Below, piece after piece: positions 36,465 through 47,718 of a DNA stretch of 64,000 bases. The notes beneath the pieces are model-generated. The model did no database searches. It was not told where the DNA came from and saw nothing but the letters and a program-made list of their open reading frames with translations. Position numbers and translations under genes: made by a program. Position 1 is the first letter of the stretch, and every line of letters begins with the position of its first letter. The DNA is from Arabidopsis thaliana (taxonomy: Eukaryota; Streptophyta; Magnoliopsida; Brassicales; Brassicaceae), in NCBI RefSeq assembly GCF_000001735.4, contig NC_003075.7:63001-127000 (forward strand). The letters run 5' to 3'.

Positions 36465-37256
36465 GAAGCCTTTCATGTCTGTTGGTTTGTATTTAAGTTC
36501 CTTGTTGTAAACCTTCTAAGCAGTTGTTGTGTTTCACTTTCTCTATAATAGAAAGGCAAGTTCTTCTCTATATTGTTCTGTTGACGATCAAACCAATTGT
36601 GATACAAAGTCTGATTCTCTTTCTCTGGTGTTCTGTTTCTAGAAGGAGATTCAGTTTCTAACAAGGTTCACTGCAGTCACAATTTACCGATATGCAGTCT
36701 TTTCTCTGTTTTTAGATTGTTATGTTTGTTTGAGCAGAATCATGTTGAAGGTTTTCTCGAGATGTCAGCAAAAACTTACTTTACCACGGCTTGCAGACTT
36801 GTACATGAAAGTTGATGATCAAACCAGGACTGATTGATTGATTGATTATACAAATGAAACCAAAAGTTCCGGAAAATACTCTGTGATAAGAATCTTATTG
36901 CTCCCTGTTAACATATGGTTCAATATAACTCCAGAAAAAACCAGAGTCGTTGGCATTGAGCATTGTTGTGTGTATTCAGGAATTGTTTGATAGTCTGATT
37001 TGCGTAATTTTTCAGTCAACATTGAGAGATCTAACTAGTTTGTTTGATGTTGCAGTACCAAACATGTCTGATTCAGAATGGCAAACACATGTTCTGGAAT
37101 AGAAACAGATTCCATTTAATAAAAGATAAAACCATTATCTTAACATAGAGGTATCATAAGATAAACCAGAAACATAGATAGAACAAAAGATAACCAAAGT
37201 TGCAAGAACAAACTGAAATGAGACGTTAATTTAGCATCTAACTGGATGATGATGCT
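36465..37256. other. Spacer between MSL1 3' fragment and GeBP-like gene
   Basis: No gene. Mixed AT-rich DNA; the last 100-150 bases probably hold the 3' UTR of the minus-strand GeBP-like gene. Confidence 0.4.
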
Positions 37257-37721
37257 TCAAAGCTTTATAATCCGCTTACTCTTCCTTGGTTTCTCAAGGG
37301 CAGATTCCACATCATAACCCCAAATCATTTTCAACCACTCGGAACTTTTCTGGTATAGAGGTTCCGAAGAAGACGGATCTTTATCGTAAATCCTCTGTTT
37401 TTTCTTTAATTTCTTCTTCAAACTCTTCATCTTCTCTATGAAGTCTTCGTCAATAACAGTGCTTATGTATTCATGGACGACGAATTCGTATGCTCCGTTT
37501 ATATCATCAACAGGATTCTTACCTGTTACAGATTTGAAATCCAACATACCTTGTAGCACAAGGACCTCATCTTTCGAACTCCACTTTAACATTTGAGAAT
37601 TCTCCTTTTTTGCATCTTTCTTTGATTGTTTGGCACTCACGTTCTTCCGCTTCTTCCCAGTTAGCTTAGCTTCACCGGAACCACCACAAACCTTGGACCG
37701 GTTGGTATTGGCTTTGTCCAT
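37257..37721 (-). CDS. AT4G00232: Short GeBP/storekeeper-like DNA-binding protein
   Basis: Intronless gene for 154 residues. A lysine-rich N-terminus ([17 protein letters not shown]) is followed by the storekeeper/DUF573 domain at about 45-137: [19 protein letters not shown], then [13 protein letters not shown] and [10 protein letters not shown]. It ends soon after the domain (KSKRIIKL). The C-terminal leucine-zipper-like module present in the relatives at 41092 and 49951 is absent. GeBP proteins are plant transcription regulators linked to cytokinin response and leaf hairs. A competent DNA-binding domain without the dimerisation module could act as a dominant interferer, but that is inference. 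It is divergent from an MSL1 fragment starting 131 bases upstream. Confidence 0.85.
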   Translation of the reverse strand: MDKANTNRSKVCGGSGEAKLTGKKRKNVSAKQSKKDAKKENSQMLKWSSKDEVLVLQGMLDFKSVTGKNPVDDINGAYEFVVHEYISTVIDEDFIEKMKSLKKKLKKKQRIYDKDPSSSEPLYQKSSEWLKMIWGYDVESALEKPRKSKRIIKL

Positions 37722-37852
37722 TATCAGACGGTTCTCTGAGAGAAAAAGAGTTCGTTTTTAGGGAGAAAAAGAGTTCGTTTTTAGGTTTCGGCTGTTTTTA
37801 GGGTTCGGCTATAGTTACTATATATCATTAGTACGTTTAACCTAACGTTTTA

Positions 37853-38784
37853 GTAAACTCTCATGCCAGGGCCTTTACTTGCGGAAACCTTCTTGATGGA
37901 CCAAAAGCTTCTCCTTCGATGATCTCCTTTTCATCGAATATACGCCTGCATAGTGATGCTAAGCCTTTCAATTACTTAAGCCATTCGTCGTACGCACGAG
38001 CTTTCAGCTCCAAATCTGATGATTTCGGAAGTATTGTAGCATCTGGTGTTACTGGGTCTGGTGATGGGAATGGGAATGATTGGGTTGAGAAAGCTAAAGA
38101 TGTGGTGCAGACTAGTGTCAATGCTGTTGCTGAGACTGCAAAGAAGACTAAAGATGTCTCTGATGAGATGATTCCTCATGTTCAGCAGTTCCTTGACTCT
38201 AACCCGTATCTCAAAGATGTTATAGTTCCTGTTAGTCTCACTGTGACTGGTACTTTATTTGCTTGGATAGTGATGCCTAGGATTCTTAGAAGGTTTCACA
38301 CTTATGCTATGCAAAGTTCCGCTAAACTGCTTCCCGTTGGCTTCTCTAATGAAGACATTCCTTATGAGAAAAGCTTTTGGGGAGCTTTAGAGGATCCTGC
38401 TCGTTACTTGGTGACCTTCATTGCTTTTGCACAAATGTGAGTCTCTCTAGCTTTATTCCTTTGACATGTATGTTGTAGAAAATAGATAGACTTGATGAAT
38501 GTGATATGCTGCAGTGCTGCAATGGTGGCGCCAACAACTATAGCAGCTCAATACTTTTCCCCGACTGTGAAGGGAGCGGTTATTCTCTCAGTTGTGTGGT
38601 TCCTGTATCGGTGGAAGACCAATGTGATTACCCGAATGTTGTCGGCTAAGAGTTTTGGTGGGCTTGATAGGGACAAGGTATTGACTTTAGACAAAGTATC
38701 ATCTGTTGGTCTTTTCGCTATCGGTTTGATGGCTTCTGCTGAAGCATGTGGTGTAGCTGTTCAATCTATCTTGACAGTTGGTGA
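37853..38784 (+). pseudogene. AT4G00234: Truncated MSL1 duplicate (5' portion)
   Basis: Copy of the first part of MSL1, inverted relative to the intact gene at 60097-62300. Homology starts at taaactctcatgcc, inside the first exon, so the original start codon and most of the mitochondrial targeting region are missing. It ends at the second exon (ttgacagttggtg), before the pore-lining segment. Protein identity over the shared first exon is about 95%. An open model survives: ATG 37919 to 38436, spliced to 38515-38788, giving 263 residues that include the transmembrane segments DVIVPVSLTVTGTLFAW and AVILSVVWFLYRW. It lacks the MscS pore helix and beta domain, so it cannot be a channel alone. I call it a pseudogene with residual coding potential. 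Confidence 0.85.
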
Positions 38785-38788
38785 GTAA

Positions 38789-39132
38789 CCTAGAACTCAA
38801 CAATGTGAGATATTAGCTTATTATGATTTGAGAGAGAATGACTACTTCTTGTTATATATAGAATTCTTTGTTTTGTGCTTCTATATCTCTCTGCTATATT
38901 TGACATTCCTCGCTACAAGTTTAATGCAAGTGTTACAGATTCTTGAGTTTTCTTGAGCAACAAGTAACCTTCAACTTCTTCTTAATGAATTACAGTATGA
39001 TATAGGTAGTGAGGAAATACCACAAGAAACCTTCATTTTATCTTCTTCTTGATCAGAACCCGTTTTCATGTACGCTAACTACGGTAATTTAGCGAAAGCA
39101 CTCGACTTTGATCTTTATCTTCAAAACTCCAT
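38789..39132. other. Spacer between MSL1 fragment and receptor-kinase relic
   Basis: About 340 bases of AT-rich DNA after the breakpoint of the MSL1 copy. Parts may be decayed upstream exons of the receptor kinase; none is recognisable. Confidence 0.3.
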
Positions 39133-40688
39133 TCCTGTCCAAGTATGGAGTGAAGAAGAGCTGGCTTGGGGACCCTTGTGCTCCAGTAAAATACCCTTGG
39201 AAGGATATTAACTGCAGCTATGTCGATAATGAGTCTCCGAGAATCATTTCTTTGTAAGATCCTCTTCAAATGCTCGTATATGTCTTTGATCTGTATGTCT
39301 TGTTCTCACAAGAGTTTGTTGATCTTCAGAAATTTATCCTCGAGTGGCTTGACTGGAGAGATTGATGCAGCGTTCTCAAACCTTACATTGTTACATATTT
39401 TGTTCGTATTTTTCGATTTCATATGGAATTCTTTTGTATACAGATTTGTGAAACTGATGCAACCAAAATTTCATTACAGGGGCTTATCAAACAACATTTC
39501 AACAGGAAATGTAGATTACATAGACACTGACTTCACTATAACTTGAGGAATTTATATTCATATCACATATATGTCTGCAGAAACTTGGAAGGAAACAAGT
39601 TATCGGGTGCTATGTCTGCGTGTCTGCTTCATGTCAAATTCCGGATGAGAAGACAAAAAAGAGTGTGTACATCATTCTATTAGCAGCATCTGTCACGGGA
39701 GTGCTTGGTCTTGTAGTAGCAATAGCTTTGTTCTTGCAGTACAAGAAGAGACATCGAAATGGTAAAAACATCAAGAAACGATCCTACATTGCTTCTTCTT
39801 TGATTTCTAAGTTTACTTGGAAGAAATATTCTTATGAGATCTTTACAGGTGGTTCTGGTGATGGCGTCAGGACTGGGCCAATGGACACAACTAAGAGATA
39901 CTACAAATACTCAGAAGTTGTGAAAGTTACAAACAACTTTGAGAGAGTTCTTGGACAAGGAGGTTTTGGAAAAGTATATCATGGTGTCTTAAATGATGAC
40001 CAAGTAGCTGTCAAGATTCTTTCTGAATCATCGGCTCAAGGGTACGAAGAGTTCAGAGCAGAGGTAACTCTCTTATACACTAAGAGGTTTAGTCTCTATT
40101 AAGTGAGTTCTGTAGTAATCGGGATATCCACCAACTTGTGTATGATCAGGTCGAACTTCTCCTGAGAGTTCATCACAAGAACCTAACCGCTCTTATCGGA
40201 TACTGCCACGAAGGCAAGAAGATGGCGCTTATCTATGAGTTTATGGCTAATGGAACCTTAGGAGATTACTTGTCAGGTCAGTCTATTTGCTACTTTGTTT
40301 TGGTCACTGGTCTTTTGCTGCTGTAGACATTGTTTTACAAAATGAAGGTACCATTTGACCGCAAGAATTAAGCGAGAAAAGTGATGTTTAGAGCTTCGGG
40401 GTTGTTCTTTTAGAGGTTGTCACAGGCCAACCGGTGATTGCACGTTCAAGAACAACAGCAGAGAACATACACATAACTGAGTCGACTTTAATGCTGTCGA
40501 CAGGAGATATCAGAGGCATTGTGGATCCAAAGCTAGGGGAGAGGTTTGATGCTGGTTCGGCATGGAAGATCACTGAAGTAGCAATGGCTTGTGCATCTTC
40601 TAGTTCTAAGAATAGACCGAGGATGAGTCATGTAGTTGCTGAGCTAAAGGAGAGTGTAAGCAGAGCAAGAGCTCAACAAGTGATATGA
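39133..40688 (+). pseudogene. Decayed LRR-I (malectin-type) receptor kinase
   Basis: Ordered pieces of an LRR-I receptor-like kinase. Present are the pre-LRR segment (VKKSWLGDPCAPVKYPW, near 39140-39250), LRR fragments (LSSSGLTGEI near 39331; NLEGNKLSG near 39582), a membrane helix ([20 protein letters not shown], 39668-39727), and the start of the kinase with the glycine loop [12 protein letters not shown] and lysine motif QVAVKIL (39951-40020). Subdomains III-V follow ([17 protein letters not shown]). After 40280 the sequence jumps to the C-lobe: VVLLEVVTGQPVIARS, then DPKLGERFDAGSAWKITEVA and RPRMSHVVAELKE up to the stop at 40688. The catalytic HRD and DFG loops are absent, and the malectin-like ectodomain is not found upstream. 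Non-functional as a kinase. Confidence 0.85.
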
Positions 40689-41091
40689 AATTGGGACAGT
40701 AGTTAGTAGTAACCACAACATGTAAAAATTCAATTGGTATGATAGCTAACAATCTCCCACATTCTGTTGTGTGTTTCTTTGTTTTGTAATAACTCTGGTT
40801 ACGAGTAGAGAGACATTCATATAAGAAGCACATTTACAAAGTCTTAAAAGTTCATTATAACCATAGACCAAAAGGCTAGTTAGACAACTTAGCTAATTCA
40901 TTACAACCATCGACCAAAAGGCTTGTTAGACAAAGCTAATTCTCACACGAGAATCCAAAGTCCTAAAAGTTCATTAGAGTAGATAGAAAGATGAAGCCTA
41001 AGATAGATAACAAAATAAGGCATTACATCTTCATTAAACCCGAGATTAAACGGATAAACATATACAATCCAATAGCTTCCTCTTCTTCTTC
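40689..41091. other. 3' flank shared by the GeBP genes
   Basis: Convergent spacer. Its sequence from about 40760 to 41090 is a clear relative of 49650-49950 and, in reverse orientation, of 59030-59360, including ttacaacca(t)cgaccaaaagg and cacacgagaatccaaa. It represents a duplicated GeBP 3' flank. The phrase aaccatcgaccaaaaggct is itself repeated inside this copy. Confidence 0.7.
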
Positions 41092-42129
41092 TTAGTTGGT
41101 TTGAGTAAGCACTGAAGTCACCTCCTTCAAAACATCCATGTTCGCCAACAACAACTCACATTTCTTAGCATCCACAAGCTTCATCTTCTCTTGAATCCTC
41201 TTCTTAGTCTCCACGGACACCTTGCTCCACTTCTTCTTCACAGAATACTCATCCAAACCGAGACTAGCGATAACCGGAACAAGAAAAGACTCCTCAAACC
41301 ACTCCGAATCTTCTCCAAGAATCACGACTTGCTCATCTTCTTTAACCAAAGGTTTCACGTTCTTCTCCTTGCTATTAGCCTTAACAAGAACAGATTCATC
41401 TTTCACTTTCTTCTTCACAGGAGTTTCAAGGCTCACACCATCAGATCCCCAAAAAGAAACAGCCAAACCCAAACACTTCTTATCATGATCCGATTCAACA
41501 CTTCTCACCTTCCGGTCACCAAAATACTTTCTCTTAAAGCTTCTAATCTTGTCAAAGAACTGGACTTTACTAACATCAAAGCTTATAGATTTCTTGGCGA
41601 TATCAAAAAACCTATCCTTATGATCCCAAGGACTTGTACCTGTCTCAGCTTTGAAATCGATCATTGCTTGCAGGAGAGAGATCTCGTCTTCTTCACTCCA
41701 TACTCTCTGAGCATGCCCCTTTTTGTTATCGCCCTCTTTCTTAATTCTTTTGACATGCATGTCCCTTGACGTGGTTCCTTCGCTAGCTCGCTTCTTCCCT
41801 GACTTCACCGCCGGTGATTCAGTAGCACCTTCGTTATTCCCTGACTTCACTGCCGGTGATTCAGCAGCACCTTCTTTCTTCCCTGACTTCACTGCCGGTG
41901 ATTCAGCAGCACCTTCTTTCTTCTTCCGCCTGGTTAAGACGAATGACTGCTTCTCTGACTCTGAGTCATCAGAAACTGCCACGGCGGCGGAAGGAGAGTT
42001 TAGGGTTTTTGTTGACGGAACAGTGACGGGAGCTTCTTTGGGTTTGCTTTCTTTAGAAGAAGAGATCTCTTCAGAAGAACTCTCAAATTCGCTTGAAGAA
42101 TCGATTGCTGGATTTTCCAAAGAAGCCAT
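41092..42129 (-). CDS. STKL1: GeBP/storekeeper-like transcription regulator STKL1
   Basis: Intronless gene for 345 residues (AT4G00238). The frame is open further upstream, but ATG 42129 gives MASLENPAIDSSSEF, matching the relative at 49951. The N-terminus is acidic and serine-rich, then basic (LTRRKKKEGAAE). Three tandem copies of a 14-residue block with SPAVKSG follow. The DUF573 DNA-binding domain is at about 140-235 (RVWSEEDEISLLQAMIDFK, then DVSKVQFFDKIRSFKRKY and CLGLAVSFWGSDG). The C-terminal coiled module ends CELLLANMDVLKEVTSVL. GeBP members regulate transcription and, as remembered for STKL1/2, glucose response; I infer nuclear location from the basic tracts. Closest relative in the window is STKL2. 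Confidence 0.92.
   Translation of the reverse strand: MASLENPAIDSSSEFESSSEEISSSKESKPKEAPVTVPSTKTLNSPSAAVAVSDDSESEKQSFVLTRRKKKEGAAESPAVKSGKKEGAAESPAVKSGNNEGATESPAVKSGKKRASEGTTSRDMHVKRIKKEGDNKKGHAQRVWSEEDEISLLQAMIDFKAETGTSPWDHKDRFFDIAKKSISFDVSKVQFFDKIRSFKRKYFGDRKVRSVESDHDKKCLGLAVSFWGSDGVSLETPVKKKVKDESVLVKANSKEKNVKPLVKEDEQVVILGEDSEWFEESFLVPVIASLGLDEYSVKKKWSKVSVETKKRIQEKMKLVDAKKCELLLANMDVLKEVTSVLTQTN
41795..41920 (-). repeat. Three 42-bp coding repeats in STKL1
   Basis: Units 41795-41836, 41837-41878 and 41879-41920 each encode 14 residues built around EGAAESPAVKSG. The last two are identical in DNA. The paralog at 50650-50690 has one unit only, so the expansion is specific to STKL1 and keeps frame. 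Confidence 0.92.
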
Positions 42130-42292
42130 TGGATTTTTTTCGGTATGATGAAGAAGAGTGAGTGAGAGAGTTACTTTTTTTAGGGTTAGTGAGCGGCGAG
42201 ACTTTTTTTCCTTTAACGCTGAACATTCTTCACTCTCTTTTATATTTAACAAACAATCTAATTAAACAAAGCCCAACAACAAATTAAGGTTG
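42130..42292. promoter_or_regulatory. STKL1 upstream region
   Basis: Only 163 bases separate the STKL1 start codon from an MSL1 fragment. The leader and core promoter must lie here or inside the fragment. It parallels the GeBP-like gene at 37721, also head-to-head with an MSL1 piece. Confidence 0.45.
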
Positions 42293-42624
42293 TTCGAATG
42301 TTGTCTGCTAAGAGTTTTGGTGGGCTTGATAGGGACAAGGTATTGACTTTAGACTAAGTATCATCGGTTGGTCTTGTCTAGTGTTCTCCATTTCATATTA
42401 GTCGTTTTGCTCTGCCTATAATGTTCATTGCTAGGATTCAACAGAGAATAAAGGCTACAATAAGCATATAGTCTTATCTTCTTCAGGGGTTGCTAACATT
42501 ATTAGTTTGAATCTGATACGCATGGTACACACTCTCTTTAGTCTCTGTAACAGTCTTCTCATTTTTTGAATGATACTACTACTGCTAGAGATCTTTGCCG
42601 TTAAATATAGACAAAGTTTAGTAG
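42293..42624 (+). pseudogene. Internally deleted MSL1 fragment
   Basis: Plus-strand relic inverted relative to MSL1. Its first 75 bases match MSL1 exon 2 (ttgtctgctaagagttttgg, then tattgactttagac). The next part matches MSL1 intron 2 (catttcatattagtcgtttt; aggggttgctaacatta). It then jumps to the end of MSL1 exon 5 and the following intron (ctgatacgcatggtac ... gacaaagtttagtag). The remainder of exon 2 and exons 3 to most of 5 are missing. No coding potential remains. Confidence 0.82.
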
Positions 42625-42630
42625 CCAGGC

Positions 42631-43191
42631 TAGGCTTGGACATTCGGATTTCGAATCGGATATATTCGGATTCGGATCATTAGGATAGGAGAACTTATTA
42701 TCCGTACGGATTTTATGAATTTTCGGATCGAATTCGGATCGGATATTTTCGGATTCGGATAATTTGGATAGAAAATTTATTATCCGTTCGGATTTTACTA
42801 ATCTTTGGTTTGGTTTTTGTTCGGATAAGTGTCGGATTCGGACCGGTTTTTAAAGAGCTAAAAATTGTTCAACTTAAATAAAAATTGGTTTAATCTTTAC
42901 TAAAATTTGGTTAAATTTTGCAAAAGTATGTATACTATTAACAAATGTAACTAAAAGATTTCCAATTTCTTTATTATTTAGGATATTTTGTTATTTATTA
43001 TAAAATTACAACTAAATATAAATAATATTTTTGGATATATATATTTTTCAGTTTTCGGATATCCTCTCGGATTTCGGTTCGGATCGGATTCGGTTCGAGT
43101 AATTCGGATAGGAGAATTCATTATCCATTCGGATTTTGTAACTATTCGGTTCAAGTTCGGTTCCGGATCGGTTTTCGGATTTCGGATTTTA
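42631..43191. mobile_element. Insertion with 9-bp target duplication, CGGAT-rich
   Basis: A 561-bp block flanked by tagccaggc on both sides (42622-42630 and 43192-43200). Its ends are packed with ttcggat/ggatcgg words, while its centre is AT-rich. The 8-9 bp duplication suggests a hAT-like or Mutator-like DNA element, but I see no clear terminal inverted repeat, so the class is uncertain. It has no coding capacity. Confidence 0.55.
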
Positions 43192-43200
43192 TAGCCAGGC

Positions 43201-43379
43201 CAAAGCTTTTTCATGTACATGATTTCTTATTCTAAATAGAATTAGGATTAAGTAGCTTCTTTTTACTTGTTATTCAAACTTGAGGAGAAACATCAAACTT
43301 TGTTTATTTACAAAGTCTGATCAATTGTTGTTTGTTTACACATATAAGGTCTTCTTAATAAATGCGACTCTGCTTATGA
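43201..43379. other. PLD-beta2 3' flank
   Basis: About 180 bases, AT-rich, probably including the PLD-beta2 3' UTR. Nothing else is seen. Confidence 0.4.
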
Positions 43380-46300
43380 TTAGATAGTGAGATTCTCCTG
43401 TATGGCTAGAAAGGATCCAACAACGTTTCCTCCGACATCAGGGAACTCCTCACTTCCTGGAAGTGGTCGGACTTTGCCTTTCCGATCAACTTCCACCGGA
43501 TATTTCATCAGATGTCCTCTCATCTCCGACACTTCCTCACTCCTAAACTGTTCCCAGTTCTCCTCCGCCACTGTTCTCACTTTCCTTACACACCCTAGAC
43601 TCTCTGGCTCCACAAAGCAATCATCTAGCAGTGCCATGTGTTCTGCCCAAAGCGACATTCTATATCCGTAGATCTGCAGATTATGTACCAAGTATTATTG
43701 ATACGACTAGGACTATGAAACCATGTGTGTACTATCTTTGTGTGCTATTACCTGACCCCGAGGACCTGACTGTCGTCGTGCCCATGTATGTTGAGGCTGG
43801 TAAGCTCCCATTGCAATCTCTGTATCTCTTGTCCCCTCCATTGATCTTTGGTTTATGTTTGCAGATCCAATTACCACATACTCATCATCAACAACCATCC
43901 CTTTTGAATGAACATATATCATAAATCTTCTGCTCTTTCGACATAATCCCTATAATACAGTTTCAATCAAAACTCATCAATCAATGACGATAGAAACCGC
44001 ATTAGCAAGTCAAGCAGTTTGGTTTTGTTACCTGAGGAGTGTTCTCGTTGCTTGCACTTCCTGTACCCGATTCATTATTTCCGTTCACCATTTCTCGGTT
44101 TCCAAGACAGAAGAAATTCAAATAGTCTTGTGGGGAGTATTCATCTTCAAGCCCGGCCTCCACTAACGCATTGTAGATAGTTCCATACATCATTTGCATC
44201 GTCTTGTGCTGCAAAGACGATAACTATGACATTTAGTTTCACAATCTTCTAGTGTCTACTTAAATGATCATTGACCAATTTTTGAGGAAATATTAAGGGA
44301 AAGATCATGATATCAATATTGTCACATGGACTAAGACAGAGAAGGTTAACGGTTTGCAAAGACACAACTTCACTAGAATTACCTGCCAATATAGAATTCT
44401 TTGTGTAGCGGCGCCGGTAGGAACTCCTTCTGGCCACATTGGAATGACAATATATGCAGCAAACCGTTCCTTTGCTCTGATCTTATCAGCAATCTTCAAC
44501 GCAATTTCCATAGGAATCAGGTTGTTGGCACCTACATGACCACAACATAGAATAAACAACCTTAAAGAAATGACCAAGGTTGTCAAGACCATTGTCTTAA
44601 GTTGAGAAAAATACTGAGAATAGTGCTCAACATTTTAATACCAAAGAAACTGAAATGTCAAAACCACAAGCAAAAGAGTTACCACAGACGCAGCTAAATG
44701 CACTGGAAAAGTGATAAAAACAATGTCTCTGTTCTGTGTATTAATTCATGTATATATACACACATTTTGAGAAAATTATCGTAATCTTGAGTTTTTCCTA
44801 ATCATGAGCTCACTTGAAAAAACAAAGACAAACAAACCTATGTCCTTGTGAGCATTCCAGTCGTAGGAGGATCCAATGAAATACTGGTTCTCGATGTAGA
44901 TGAAGTGTTGAGCTGCACGAATGGCCTTTACATATGCGGTGTGTATGCTCATGTCAATGAGCACATTCTTACCGCACACCAAATTCTGTCCAAACAAAAT
45001 CCCTCTATCCATCAATTTCCAAGCCAACCAAATCATAATGACAGCACAAAGTTTCTTTGATTTTTTCACCTCACCTTGCTTGTAGCATATTTTGGATCCT
45101 TTGGAAAACCTTTCACAGAGTTTGAATCGATTGACCGGAAAATCTGATTTACAAAACCAGACAATTATTAGCTTCAGAAATTTGGGACAATATTTGTGGA
45201 CCAAAGTATAAAATTTGCATGGTTCAACTGAGAGATGGGCATCTTTCCATGGACTTTGTGAATTAATCAGAACCAAACTTTAATACAATGGTGCGTACCT
45301 GAACATGCCAAGCCTCGGGGTCGTTTGCACTAACAGTAGGAGCATCCAAAACTCTTAATATATCTGGAATCCTGTCGATCCTTAGTAGTGCATCATCATA
45401 TGACGTCTTCAATTTATTGATTCTGTGAGGCTTAGCAGCCTTCAGCCACCTCTCCTCAAAATTTGTCAGCACATCATACGCAGCTGGGCCATCAATCTTA
45501 CTGTGCAAGTCATGCCAAGGTTCTCTTGGACAACCGGACACGTTACCCTTAATTACATTTTAGTAATCCAAGTCAAGGCTTTCCCATTCAGAACAAAAGA
45601 AACTAGCAACTAAGAATTACTTAGGTAATCACCAAGAAGAACTTGAGAAGACAGACAAAGATTGAAGTACCACTTAATAAAGTTAAAAGCAGTATGTTTT
45701 TCCACTGCCAAAGGTTATTCCTTGCTATAAATTCCTTAAGTATTCGACACCAAAGTTACACTAATATATATTTAGAAAGGCAAGCAGACATACCGTGAAA
45801 GTGGGGTTGTGATAGTCACCATTATGATCTGTTTGCAGTGTCCTAAACAACGGATGTTGAGGAGTATCATATCGGCCATCACATAGATCAAGCCCGCCCA
45901 CAAAAGCTACGATTTTCCTTCTGTTACCCCCAGCATCGGCATCTACTATTAAGTTTTTTTGGTGGTGTGTATAGATGGTTCCAACTTCCTGATGGACTAA
46001 AATATAAATAGAAGCCGGATACCACAACCAAAAAAAAGACCAAAAATTCATGTTCTACCCTCTGTTTGACCCAACTATGTCGCTTTCCAGCATTTCGAGG
46101 GCATAGCAAGACTTGCACTGAGGAGTCCTTGAAAAAACGGCGTGTCTCCTCGTCATGGGTTCCCATAACCCCATCCTGTTCATGTGAACAAATTGTGTCA
46201 ATACCTAAAACATACATGAATAACCATATCTAAACTATGTCATCTAAGATACATATATCTCTATCTAGTTGCAGGTTTCTGCGTGAAGCAAACATTTCTC

Positions 46301-47718
46301 ATACTTACTAGATTCAAACTGAAGATTAAACCCACCAAAAAATTTCTGGTCTACAAGGAAAAGTAGGCTAACAAATAAACGGAAGGAACCTCAATACGAC
46401 TTGAAGAAGCCAAAGCTGTTGACTTCCGAGACTCTAAAAGATGTTCTGGTTCCTACCCTATATAGCCTAGCTAACATATGCACTTCACAACCAATAAAGA
46501 AGTAGGGACTTGAGGTTTCCAGTAACTTACGGTCATGTATCCCAAGATGTTTTGTGAAGTTGGGTCGTCCCAAACCAAAAGCAGGACTCTCACACCTTCT
46601 TGGGACTTTGATCTTAGGAGCTCACCTAGTCTACATTCTGAAGAAGGATCTTCTTTATCCCGAACAAGCCTGACATTATGCCACACTGACCAGCCTGTAA
46701 TATAAATCAAACGTCTAGCTTGACAAATGGCATGAAACATATCATGCCAACACTTTCCATGTTCGTAACACATTCCATTTCCGAGTTTTATTCCCGGGAG
46801 CATCCCTTCAGGTACATGTGCATCTTGGTACAATGTGACACTTCCACCTTCCCTAAGAGGAAAATATGTTCCAGGCACCCCCTGGTAATAGGGACCTGCA
46901 CCAACTCCGCTGTGATAAACACTGAGTTTATTCATTGAAGTATACTGAATCGACAATGATAGAGTTGCCCCTGGTTTACAAGGCTTTCCATTGCTGTCTC
47001 GAATGGAGTAAGTCCCTTCAATTCTTGCACCTGAGTAAATTTGTTCAACAGGGATTGTAACAATTCCTATAAGCTGTGAACCGACGGCATCACTGTCCTT
47101 AACAACAAAATGGACCTCGGCAGCGTGATGAGCTACAGGGACATAAAAATGCTGCTGCCAGACAGGATTTTCGCTGTTGCTAATGACATATGTTCTTCCT
47201 ATGACAGCACCAGCGACTGATATGGACACGTAAGGATCACTAGTGATCTTCTTGCTCAACTGGCCTTCGATCATATTGGTCATGCCACCAAACACAACAC
47301 CCAATGTCTTATGAAACAAATCTAAGTTTGGTAGATTATTAGCACAAGAAACCCAAATATCCAAATTACCATGCAACAAGAGGACCTTCAAGGAGGCTTT
47401 ACCAAAGGGCACAATGTGCATACCGGGACTATGCGGCGATGCGGTAGATGTAAAACCATGACCAGACGAATCTAGCCTGCCTGAGTATGATAAATCTGAA
47501 TGACTTGAAAACGAAGCATAGTAACTCACTGGAGGGTAAGGAGGAGGAGGTTGGTGTTGGTAATCAAAAGAAGCATAGTAACTCATTGGAGGGTGGTGGT
47601 GGTCTAATGGACCCGAATGAGACATTGATCCATGGTGATGAGGCGGTGCTGGGTAAGGAGGATTAGGCCGCGGAGGCCTGTAAGGGTAATAAGGGTAATT
47701 CCAACCATAATTCTCCAT
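43380..47718 (-). CDS. PLDBETA2: Phospholipase D beta 2
   Basis: Hydrolyses membrane phospholipids to phosphatidic acid; 927 residues (AT4G00240). Ten minus-strand exons: 46531-47718, 46059-46175, 45794-45988, 45299-45547, 45075-45143, 44838-44985, 44383-44531, 44032-44208, 43752-43949 and 43380-43673, all in phase. The N-terminus is rich in P, Y, G and H with repeated YYASF blocks. A calcium/lipid-binding C2 domain follows (about 105-255, with [20 protein letters not shown]). Two HKD catalytic motifs are intact: H444xK446xxxxD451 (HQKNLIVD) and H778xK780xxxxD785 ([19 protein letters not shown]). The motif [12 protein letters not shown] is also present. PLD-beta enzymes need micromolar calcium and PIP2. 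A leader intron is likely: a donor cgaag|gtaagt lies near 47930. All key residues are present. Confidence 0.97.

Noticed and set aside
41191-42148. Several plus-strand frames of 88-192 codons antisense to STKL1
   Set aside because: Equivalent frames occur antisense to STKL2 because the sense coding DNA is duplicated; they lack domains.
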